Source of the DNA: a virus
DNA length: 64,000 nt
Reading direction: 5' to 3' (one strand)
IMG/VR virus record: IMGVR_UViG_3300006919_000042
Location: 24,236-88,235 of that record
Part shown: in pieces, positions 33,824-40,290 of the stretch
How the letters are laid out: each line of letters starts with the position of its first letter
Position numbering within the stretch: the stretch's first letter is position 1
Translations under genes and position numbers: made by a program
Notes under the pieces: generated by a model
Seen by the model: only the letters and a program-made list of their open reading frames with translations
Database searches by the model: none
Told to the model about the DNA's origin: nothing

Positions 33824-33854
33824 TTGGGTCGCAATCCAATAATAAGTACCTTTA
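33824..33854 (+). promoter_or_regulatory. Late-type promoter without AGATA
   Basis: TTG at 33824-33826, 20-nt spacer, TACCTTTA at 33847-33854. The spacer lacks AGATA. It drives the three-gene shared-module cluster. A weak hairpin and T run (about 33800-33825) precede it. Confidence 0.75.
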
Positions 33855-33871
33855 GACAAATTATCACACAC

Positions 33872-35167
33872 ATGGACTTAGAACAACAAATCAGGAATCA
33901 AAGAGTAGAACGAGCAAATCAATTACGCAAATCAATGTCATCTGACATATCCAAAGGAGGGGCCTTAGGTCAGGAAGGTGAAGTAAGAACATACGCAAAT
34001 GGGAAAAAGTATAAGAAAACGGGTAATAAGTGGGTTGAAGTGGGCTCTGATAAGAAGTCTAAGAAGCAAGATGAAAAGGGCGGTGAGAAGAATAAAGCGC
34101 AGGCTGGAGAATCTTCTGTAGATCGACACGAGACAGCTCAACTTACGCACATGAAATCATTAGTTGAGAGTGGAGATCATGCAAAAGCATATGAAATCTA
34201 CCAATCACTATCTCCAGAAGCTCAGAACGCTGTGCCTCAAAATATTGTCAATGATATGGTTAAGGATGGTCACTCTGAAAAGACTGATCCAGCTAAAGAG
34301 ATATTTGAAGACAAAAAAGACGTAAAGAAGGAAGAGAAGCCTGCTGAAAAACCTACTGAGAAGAAAGAATCTCTCAAAGTAGGAGATACATTTGATATGT
34401 ATGGAAGAGAAGCTAAAATTCTTTCAATTGATGGAGATAAAGCTACAATTCAATGGGGTAATGGAGATCCTATGACGCAAGATAAAGCAGGTTTAGAAAA
34501 AATGAAGAATGAAGGACCTGAGTTACAAAAAAAGATTGATGCGATAGATGAGAAGAATAAGCAAAAAGAGCAACAGAAAAAAGAAATACAAGCATCTGTA
34601 AAAAATGTAATAAAAGAAGCTCTTGGAGGCGATTTGAGATTAAGTTCAGTTTCAGAAAGAGGAGGAAGATATAGTCAAGGAAGCGTCACTCCAGAACAGA
34701 GAGCTAAGGTATTATCTGCGTTCAAGAATGCAGATAATTCAGTTAAAACAGATGCAAAAGGAACGTATGATGGAGATACTGGATATTTAGATTTTGGATC
34801 TCATACAGTACATTTAATAAATGCACGAAATAAACCAGAGGAGAGAATTGCATTTGAGATAAGGCCTAAGCGAGACGTTCAAATCAAAAAGGCTTGGGAT
34901 ACATTAGGTTTTACTAAAGCAGAAGACCTTAAAGGTGGTCTTGCAGACGGAATGTCATGTGGAGATATAGCTAAGAAGCATGGTGTAACAAAAGAGGCTA
35001 TTGAAGCGCAATTAGCAATGGGGATTAAAGTGGAAATGGAACACACCAACGATAAGAGTAAAGCATCAGAGATTGCACACGATCACTTATTTGAAGATCC
35101 AAAATACTACACCAAACTCGCTAAGATGGAGAGTGTAAAGAAATCATTTAAAATACTAGGACTATAA
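33872..35167 (+). CDS. Shared-module protein 1, with DUF5661-like C-terminus
   Basis: 431 residues from ATG 33872; an in-frame TTG at 33824 is the -33 box. Residues about 1-60 carry the module shared with the next two genes (helical start, then a YANGKKYKKTGNKWVEVG beta hairpin). A Lys/Glu-rich linker follows. The C-terminus (VEMEHTNDKSKASEIAHDHL, EDPKYYTKL) matches DUF5661, found in phage virion-associated proteins. A virion or injected protein is inferred. Confidence 0.72.
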   Translation: MDLEQQIRNQRVERANQLRKSMSSDISKGGALGQEGEVRTYANGKKYKKTGNKWVEVGSDKKSKKQDEKGGEKNKAQAGESSVDRHETAQLTHMKSLVESGDHAKAYEIYQSLSPEAQNAVPQNIVNDMVKDGHSEKTDPAKEIFEDKKDVKKEEKPAEKPTEKKESLKVGDTFDMYGREAKILSIDGDKATIQWGNGDPMTQDKAGLEKMKNEGPELQKKIDAIDEKNKQKEQQKKEIQASVKNVIKEALGGDLRLSSVSERGGRYSQGSVTPEQRAKVLSAFKNADNSVKTDAKGTYDGDTGYLDFGSHTVHLINARNKPEERIAFEIRPKRDVQIKKAWDTLGFTKAEDLKGGLADGMSCGDIAKKHGVTKEAIEAQLAMGIKVEMEHTNDKSKASEIAHDHLFEDPKYYTKLAKMESVKKSFKILGL

Positions 35168-36363
35168 TGGACCAAATTAGAAAAGCGATATTACAACAAC
35201 AGCTTGAAAGAGCTGAGAACATAGCTGAAACCTTCGAGAAGGGTCAGGCACTTCCTAATGGTACTATACGTAGAAGACCTAATGGCAACTTCATCAAAAC
35301 ACCTGCAGGGTGGAAGTATCATTCAAGTTTGAGTGCTAATAGTTCAAATGCTGTTGAGAGTGCTAATAATGCACAAGCAGTGAGAAATGCACCAGCACCA
35401 CAACCACAATTGTTGGGGATAGTTGATAATCAAAAAGTTTATAATATGCCATCTAGTCCGGAAAAAGAGTCCGCTGAATATGTTGGATTAGTAGAAAGTC
35501 AGAGAGCATATAAAAGAATAGCAACTAAACCTTCAATGCCTAAAGTAGGCGCTAGTGTTAAAATCAGTCAGCAAGGAGCTAAGCTGATATCACTACAGCC
35601 ATTTGAAGGAAAAACTCTTACAGTAGAAAAGATTGTTGATACCGGACTGATAAGTGAACCTCAACAAGTTAAGGTGACTGATGGTAAGGGAAGTTCGATC
35701 ATTGTTAGTGTAAAAGACCTTCAACCAGTAAAGGAGGCTACTAAAGCTGCATCAAAAGAAAAGATTACTACATTCGCTAATATGAGTGATGAAGGCAAGA
35801 AGGAATTAACAAAAATTGTTACCGATCCAAGTTTAGAGAAATTAAGCTCTTGGAATGGTGACCGAAACAATAAGATAATAGAGATGGTCTCAGCTAAATT
35901 TAAGCTCGATCCATCAAGAGAAGCTAAAGAGCAGGTTGTTGCTTTATATAAAGAAAGAAGTGCTGTAAAGAAACTTGCAATAAGTGCAATTTTAGATAAG
36001 TATCGACCTAATCACGGTAAGCCTATAACTAAACAAGCTGTTAAAGAGGCTATGCAAATCGACCCAAAAACTGCTCAGACGTTGATGAATCATAAGCTCA
36101 GAGCGGCGAATTGGGAATCGAGTGGCAATCCATCAAGTCATCAAACAATCAAAGGAGACAAATTAATAATCAGAATGCCAAGAGGATCTCGTGATTGGGA
36201 TAGACCGAAAGGGAATGATAAGACTCAGATGAAAACAATTATGAGTGACTTAGGATTTAAGTTGTTGAAGGAAGATTTGACTGATCCGTATGAATGGCAA
36301 GATGATAAGGGAGGTTCGGGAACGTCGAGAGATGATCAATTCACATTCAAAATGCCTAAATAA
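35167..36363 (+). CDS. Shared-module protein 2
   Basis: 398 residues. The N-terminal module is helical, then LPNGTIRRRPNGNFIKTPA and GWKYH. The centre has an SH3-like segment (MPKVGASVKISQQGAKL). The rest is helical and basic, with no catalytic motif recognised. Start and stop overlap the neighbours by one base (TAATG). Confidence 0.65.
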   Translation: MDQIRKAILQQQLERAENIAETFEKGQALPNGTIRRRPNGNFIKTPAGWKYHSSLSANSSNAVESANNAQAVRNAPAPQPQLLGIVDNQKVYNMPSSPEKESAEYVGLVESQRAYKRIATKPSMPKVGASVKISQQGAKLISLQPFEGKTLTVEKIVDTGLISEPQQVKVTDGKGSSIIVSVKDLQPVKEATKAASKEKITTFANMSDEGKKELTKIVTDPSLEKLSSWNGDRNNKIIEMVSAKFKLDPSREAKEQVVALYKERSAVKKLAISAILDKYRPNHGKPITKQAVKEAMQIDPKTAQTLMNHKLRAANWESSGNPSSHQTIKGDKLIIRMPRGSRDWDRPKGNDKTQMKTIMSDLGFKLLKEDLTDPYEWQDDKGGSGTSRDDQFTFKMPK

Positions 36364-36809
36364 TGGACGATATACAAAAAGCAAACCAAGCACAACGATT
36401 ACAAGTACAAGAAAACGTAGAGACGATGTCTAAGGGCGAATCTCTACCCGTTGGCACAACTCGTACTCATGGAGGTAGAACTTTCATTAAAACGCCAGGA
36501 GGATGGAAATATCATGGTAAAGGAGCTGCAAGTGTAAAGTCAGGTACTGATGCGAAAGCAGCTAGTACATCACATACATCTTCAGTTGAGAAAGTAAATG
36601 ACATTACATTTGTGGTTGATATTAAAAGTCAATATGGAACAACTCGTCAAACATATTCAAACGTTCAAGAAGCGAATAGAGCTAAGAAGCAAGTTGATGA
36701 TGCATTCAGATCAGGTAGCATCAAATCAACAGGTGATGTAGGTAAAGTACTTAACAGTAGTGGTAATTCAGATAAAATATACGGCGATTTATACAAATTG
36801 AAATCATAA
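36363..36809 (+). CDS. Shared-module protein 3, N-terminal part (interrupted gene)
   Basis: 148 residues ending at TAA 36807-36809. It begins with the same module (ESLPVGTTRTHGGRTFIKTP then GGWKYH). The same reading frame continues directly after the stop with protein-like sequence to 37625. The full frame of about 420 codons matches the lengths of the two preceding paralogues (431 and 398). So the stop is a nonsense change, a read-through site or a sequencing error. Confidence 0.65.
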   Translation: MDDIQKANQAQRLQVQENVETMSKGESLPVGTTRTHGGRTFIKTPGGWKYHGKGAASVKSGTDAKAASTSHTSSVEKVNDITFVVDIKSQYGTTRQTYSNVQEANRAKKQVDDAFRSGSIKSTGDVGKVLNSSGNSDKIYGDLYKLKS

Positions 36810-37625
36810 GGAAAGATCACTCAACAAGAATGGGCTGGAATGAAGAATGACGTTGCTGCTGGAAAGAGTGAGAAGGTCAATAAGATGATTGCTGCGATTA
36901 ACACTAAATCTAAGGGAGCTGGTCAAGGAAAGCATATAGGTGATATGACTCCAGCTGACAAACAGAAGTGGGCAGCTCAATTAGGAGTTGATACTAAAGG
37001 CAAAAGTGCATCTCAAATCAATAAACTACTTGTTGAAAAGAATGTCGACAGACAGATTGCTAATTTCAAAGCAAGTAAGAACGATAAGATGTTGGATGGA
37101 TTATCTATGGCAGCGAGAATGAGAGGAGATAAAGATTCAGCAGCTCAATATCAAGCTAGAAAAAACAGACCTGCAAGTGAACGTAGGCCAGTTGGTAAAC
37201 GTGAACCAATGACATTCAGAGAGATACTTGCTGACCCTAAAGGGAAAGCGATATTTGAATCAATTGAAGAATATATTGTTGATCTACGAGATGACCCAAC
37301 AAGAAAAGAGCATTTAGATGGTTTAAAAGATGCGGTACAAGAACTTGAAAGAGGTAGTGGTTACAAATACGACATCTCAGAGCAATTAGCAGCAGCTAAA
37401 GACAGTAAAACTAAAAGTAGGACTGAATTAGATAGAATCAGATCAGTCTCTCACAATCTATCTGCTGGAAATCATGCAAGTAGTGCCAATAACTTGACTA
37501 GAAAGATAAAGAACCTTCAAAGAGAAGATAAGACGAGACCATCAGGTCAGAAGAGAACACTTCACATTAAAGAATTACAAGCAAAGCTGAAAATTCAGAC
37601 AGCACTTTATAACGAGAAGAAGTAG
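36810..37625 (+). CDS. Shared-module protein 3, C-terminal part after in-frame TAA
   Basis: Same frame as 36363-36809, separated only by one TAA. The first ten codons (GKITQQEWAG) precede the first ATG at 36840, and the whole stretch is highly charged and helical (KQKWAAQLGVDTKGKS, KNLQREDKTRPSGQK). If translated separately, ATG 36840 gives 261 residues. No family recognised. Confidence 0.55.
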   Translation, partial: GKITQQEWAGMKNDVAAGKSEKVNKMIAAINTKSKGAGQGKHIGDMTPADKQKWAAQLGVDTKGKSASQINKLLVEKNVDRQIANFKASKNDKMLDGLSMAARMRGDKDSAAQYQARKNRPASERRPVGKREPMTFREILADPKGKAIFESIEEYIVDLRDDPTRKEHLDGLKDAVQELERGSGYKYDISEQLAAAKDSKTKSRTELDRIRSVSHNLSAGNHASSANNLTRKIKNLQREDKTRPSGQKRTLHIKELQAKLKIQTALYNEKK

Positions 37626-37657
37626 GTTAGGGACATTTGGTTGATTAGTTGATTGAA

Positions 37658-37691
37658 GTAGGGACATCTTTCGGGACGTCCCTACTTTTTT
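37658..37691 (+). terminator. Rho-independent terminator
   Basis: GTAGGGAC (37658-37665) pairs with GTCCCTAC (37678-37685), followed by a T run. The stem contains two copies of the TAGGGAC word. Confidence 0.85.
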
Positions 37692-37696
37692 GTTGG

Positions 37697-37704
37697 TACC
37701 TTTA
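37697..37704 (+). promoter_or_regulatory. Possible -7 box
   Basis: TACCTTTA fits the -7 consensus just downstream of the terminator, but no -33 TTG is in place. Weak. Confidence 0.3.
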
Positions 37705-37708
37705 CCGA

Positions 37709-38164
37709 ATGAATTTAACCACGAAACAACTTGAGCTCGCTGTGATCAGTTATGAGAAGCAGGCTGAGCTGAAAAGCGTTAGAACGTCCCTACCATGGGA
37801 GTGTGACGTTTTAACTGTTTCAAAAAGTAGGTATGCAACCGAATGGGAGATCAAGAGGTCCCGCTCAGATTTCAAAAGTGATTTCAAGAAACCAAAGCAC
37901 ATCAAGTTCAAGAGAGGGCAAGGTGGTCACATCAAGTATTTCTGGTTTGTGGTACCTAAAGGATTGGTTCGTGAGAGTGAAGTACCATCGTATGCTGGCC
38001 TAATGTATGTTAATGATGAGATGGTGTGTAGTATAGTTAGAAGACCTAAGCGACTGAAGTGCAAGAAGATAGGTGATGCTACTATGAGAAAATTGTACAG
38101 ATCTATGATGTTTCGATTTTTAAAGTTGAACTTCGATGGAATGAAAACAAACTTTTTATTTTAG
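37709..38164 (+). CDS. PD-(D/E)xK nuclease-like protein
   Basis: 151 residues from ATG 37709; an in-frame GTG-type start upstream lies in the terminator. ECDVLTVSK (D33) followed by ATEWEIKRS (E47, K49) is the D...ExK core of PD-(D/E)xK nucleases. FKSDFKKPKH and WFVVPKGL continue the fold as in MmcB-like phage proteins. It is likely a DNA nuclease for repair, recombination or host DNA breakdown. It is the only gene between a terminator and an AGATA promoter. Confidence 0.72.
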   Translation: MNLTTKQLELAVISYEKQAELKSVRTSLPWECDVLTVSKSRYATEWEIKRSRSDFKSDFKKPKHIKFKRGQGGHIKYFWFVVPKGLVRESEVPSYAGLMYVNDEMVCSIVRRPKRLKCKKIGDATMRKLYRSMMFRFLKLNFDGMKTNFLF

Positions 38165-38194
38165 TTGCATAAGAGATATAACTTAGTTATCTTT
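38165..38194 (+). promoter_or_regulatory. Bacteroidota-type promoter with AGATA spacer element
   Basis: TTG at 38165-38167, 20-nt spacer, TATCTTT at 38188-38194, AGATA at 38174-38178. The leader variant AAAACCGTAATT precedes ATG 38225. Confidence 0.82.
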
Positions 38195-38224
38195 ATGTCA
38201 TGTTAATCATTTAAAACCGTAATT

Positions 38225-38464
38225 ATGTTTACCAAAGTAATAGGAAAATTCAAGAAAAGCAGAGAAGACGAAAGGAACATGGTCATTGCAGGTATTGTCA
38301 CGACAATAACTGACAACGTAGTACAGTTCACTCACGAAGAGATCGCAGATATTATTCAGAGATCAACTGATAGAGTGATTCAAGTACAGAAGGATAGAAG
38401 AGCTGCAGTTAGAGCAGAGCTTAATTCACTAAACTCAACAATCAAACAAATACAAAACAAATAA
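38225..38464 (+). CDS. Hypothetical helical protein
   Basis: 79 residues, helical, with FTHEEIADIIQRSTDRVIQ resembling a short HTH and a C-terminal coiled coil. Forms an operon with the macro-domain gene 2 bp downstream. Confidence 0.62.
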   Translation: MFTKVIGKFKKSREDERNMVIAGIVTTITDNVVQFTHEEIADIIQRSTDRVIQVQKDRRAAVRAELNSLNSTIKQIQNK

Positions 38465-38466
38465 TC

Positions 38467-38949
38467 ATGAAAACCATAAAAGGAGATTTAATCAAACTAG
38501 CACTTCAAGGTGAGTTTGATGCAATAGTGCACGGATGCAACTGTCACAATGTGATGGAAGCTGGAATTGCTGCACAGATAAAAAGATACTTTCCAGCAGC
38601 ATATCAGGCTGATGAGGTGTTTGCAGATGGTATCTCAAACTATAACAAATTAGGATGCTTATCATTTGCAGACATTGAGGTTCATGGCGATGAAGATGAT
38701 ATTACTACAGTAACCGAAAGATTCACTGTTGTAAATGCATACACACAATATGATTTGGGACGTAATCTTGATGAAGATGCACTAATAATGTGTTTGAAGA
38801 AGATTAATCACTACTATAAAGGAAAGAGTGTAGGGTTGCCTCAAATAGGTTGTGGAATTGCAGGAGGCAATTGGGCAGTAGTTAGTCAACTAATAGATAA
38901 ATATACACCGGATTGTGATGTCACAGTAGTGATGTACGATCCGAAATAG
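38467..38949 (+). CDS. Macro-domain protein (ADP-ribose binding or hydrolase)
   Basis: 160 residues, a complete macro domain: the opening KGDLIKLA, the loop HGCNCHNVMEAGIAAQI (about 22-38) and the second phosphate loop LPQIGCGIAGGNW (about 120-132). Family members bind or hydrolyse ADP-ribose, ADP-ribose-1''-phosphate or O-acetyl-ADP-ribose. In a phage this may reverse ADP-ribosylation or process NAD-derived products of host defence or of tRNA repair; this is inference. The NCHN and GCGIAGG loops are intact. Confidence 0.83.
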   Translation: MKTIKGDLIKLALQGEFDAIVHGCNCHNVMEAGIAAQIKRYFPAAYQADEVFADGISNYNKLGCLSFADIEVHGDEDDITTVTERFTVVNAYTQYDLGRNLDEDALIMCLKKINHYYKGKSVGLPQIGCGIAGGNWAVVSQLIDKYTPDCDVTVVMYDPK

Positions 38950-39139
38950 CATAACAGTGAGGGTGATGGATGCAGTAGAACCTGGTCAAGTTCACATCAG
39001 GTCTGAAATACGTCTGCTACGATCAACAAAGAGTTCCCTAACAGCCCATTGTGGGTGATTTAATTACTCGTTGATTCATGGTCAAGGAAGATTCATCAGG
39101 AGAGAGCATAACTTCTAAAGACGTTTTAAGTGAATATTT
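38950..39139 (+). ncRNA. Possible structured RNA or 3' UTR
   Basis: 190 bp between the macro gene and a strong terminator, with no convincing gene. Local G+C (about 45% over the first 110 bp) is above the surroundings. Nested pairs GCAG/CTGC and ACCTG/CAGGT can form, and a second GGTCAAG...CATCAGG block repeats the first. A 30-codon frame (38966-39058) exists, but its codon use is atypical. Could be an sRNA, an untranslated tail, or a small gene. Confidence 0.35.
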
Positions 39140-39165
39140 GCCCCTGAGAAATCAGGGGCATTTTT
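39140..39165 (+). terminator. Rho-independent terminator
   Basis: GCCCCTGA (39140-39147) pairs with TCAGGGGC (39152-39159) across GAAA, then T5. Confidence 0.88.
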
Positions 39166-39166
39166 A

Positions 39167-39199
39167 TTGGTGTGAATTCAACTTAGTTTCGTATCTTTG
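39167..39199 (+). promoter_or_regulatory. Late-type promoter without AGATA
   Basis: TTG at 39167-39169, 22-nt spacer, TATCTTTG at 39192-39199. No AGATA in the spacer. It drives the fibre and membrane gene cluster. Confidence 0.72.
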
Positions 39200-39222
39200 C
39201 AACGAATAAAATTCAGAAAAGA

Positions 39223-39591
39223 ATGAAACCACAAGTTAGAAATTCCGGAAATATAAGCACTGGAGAACATCACTCGTTTGAGTTCAACCTTGCAGATGAA
39301 GCTCCGAACAAAAGCATATCAATTCCAGCATTAGGATTCAATCAAGCATCATTGAGTTTACTTACAATAGGTGCTACAGGAACAAGTGGTACTGCAGTAG
39401 TTGAACAAACAGTAACTAATGGAGGTGTTCAAGGAGCATTGCCAACGCCAGTATCATTGATATTAGGAGCTGGTGTAAGTTTACAAGCATTCGGAATAGC
39501 TTTTAGTGGACAAAATCTTGTGATTGATTTCACACCTTGCACATTTGGGGTTGTTGGGAAGATTAAGTTTGACGTAGTATTGAAACGATAA
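39223..39591 (+). CDS. Putative virion-associated beta-rich protein
   Basis: 122 residues, Gly/Ser/Thr-rich, mostly short beta strands (GNISTGEHHSFEFNLAD, SISIPALGFNQASLSLL), without signal peptide. Composition and position before the fibre gene suggest a structural or decoration protein. No family recognised. Confidence 0.65.
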   Translation: MKPQVRNSGNISTGEHHSFEFNLADEAPNKSISIPALGFNQASLSLLTIGATGTSGTAVVEQTVTNGGVQGALPTPVSLILGAGVSLQAFGIAFSGQNLVIDFTPCTFGVVGKIKFDVVLKR

Positions 39592-39616
39592 TAATTTTTA
39601 ATCCCTACAAGTATCT

Positions 39617-39937
39617 ATGGATGAAGGTAACAACACTATGTTAATCATAGGCGCAATTGCTACGATTGTCGGAATAGTAGCAGCACTATTAAAGATTTAC
39701 TCCGACAATAAAACTCAAATCAGAAAAGCAGCTGAAGTTGAGCAAAGAACGAAAAATGAAATCTATAACAATAAAATAAAGGTTGAGAGACTTGAAAAAG
39801 ATGTGGATAAGTTAGAAGTGCAAATAACATCAAACAATTCAAATTTACTACAGAAGTTTAGTCAGATGGAGCTACGCATAGAAGCTAAGTTTGATAAACT
39901 TCAAGAGACACTAATAGATATTTTAAAAGAAAAATAA
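39617..39937 (+). CDS. Membrane-anchored coiled-coil protein
   Basis: 106 residues: N-terminal transmembrane helix (TMLIIGAIATIVGIVAALLK), then a long coiled coil (IKVERLEKDVDKLEVQI). The topology is like small phage lysis-accessory or XhlA-like proteins. Role not proven. Confidence 0.68.
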   Translation: MDEGNNTMLIIGAIATIVGIVAALLKIYSDNKTQIRKAAEVEQRTKNEIYNNKIKVERLEKDVDKLEVQITSNNSNLLQKFSQMELRIEAKFDKLQETLIDILKEK

Positions 39938-39938
39938 A

Positions 39939-40289
39939 ATGGAAAAGTTTTTAGAACAGTTGTTAGGTCAACACGGATGGGAGATTTGGATCGCAGGATT
40001 GATTTGGTCACTATTAGGAATAGCTTTGATAAAAATATACTTCTATGATAAGACTGTTAGGTTTAGCTTGAAGTTCTGGTTGAACGATAATTTCCGAGAT
40101 GTATTGTTAGGCATTGTAGCGAATTTAATCTTATTAAGATTGGGTGATTATGGTATTCAGCTTCTGACCGAGAGGTTTGGATATGATATAGGTACCACTA
40201 GTGACTTTGTTGGATTGATGATTGTCGTTAGTGCATTCATTCAATACAAATTACATAAGAATAGAGAAAAATTGAAAAAATCAAAATAA
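39939..40289 (+). CDS. Multi-pass membrane protein, holin-like topology
   Basis: 116 residues with about three hydrophobic segments (WIAGLIWSLLGIALIKIYF, FRDVLLGIVANLILLRLG, FVGLMIVVSAFIQY) and a very basic C-terminus. The size and charged tail fit holins but no family is recognised. Confidence 0.6.
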   Translation: MEKFLEQLLGQHGWEIWIAGLIWSLLGIALIKIYFYDKTVRFSLKFWLNDNFRDVLLGIVANLILLRLGDYGIQLLTERFGYDIGTTSDFVGLMIVVSAFIQYKLHKNREKLKKSK

Positions 40290-40290
40290 C

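Noticed and set aside
33800-33825. Terminator after the methyltransferase gene
   Set aside because: CCAC/GTGG is only a 4-bp stem before the T run; too weak to call.
33824-33871. N-terminal extension of the 33872 gene from TTG 33824
   Set aside because: The TTG is the -33 box of a promoter with exact 20-nt spacing; the ATG 33872 start matches its paralogues.
36363-37625. TAA reassignment as a sense codon
   Set aside because: TAA and TAG end many well-defined genes here, so the in-frame TAA at 36807 is a local event.
38950-39139. tRNA gene in the largest non-coding gap
   Set aside because: A GTTCA-like segment is present, but no cloverleaf with acceptor and anticodon arms can be drawn.
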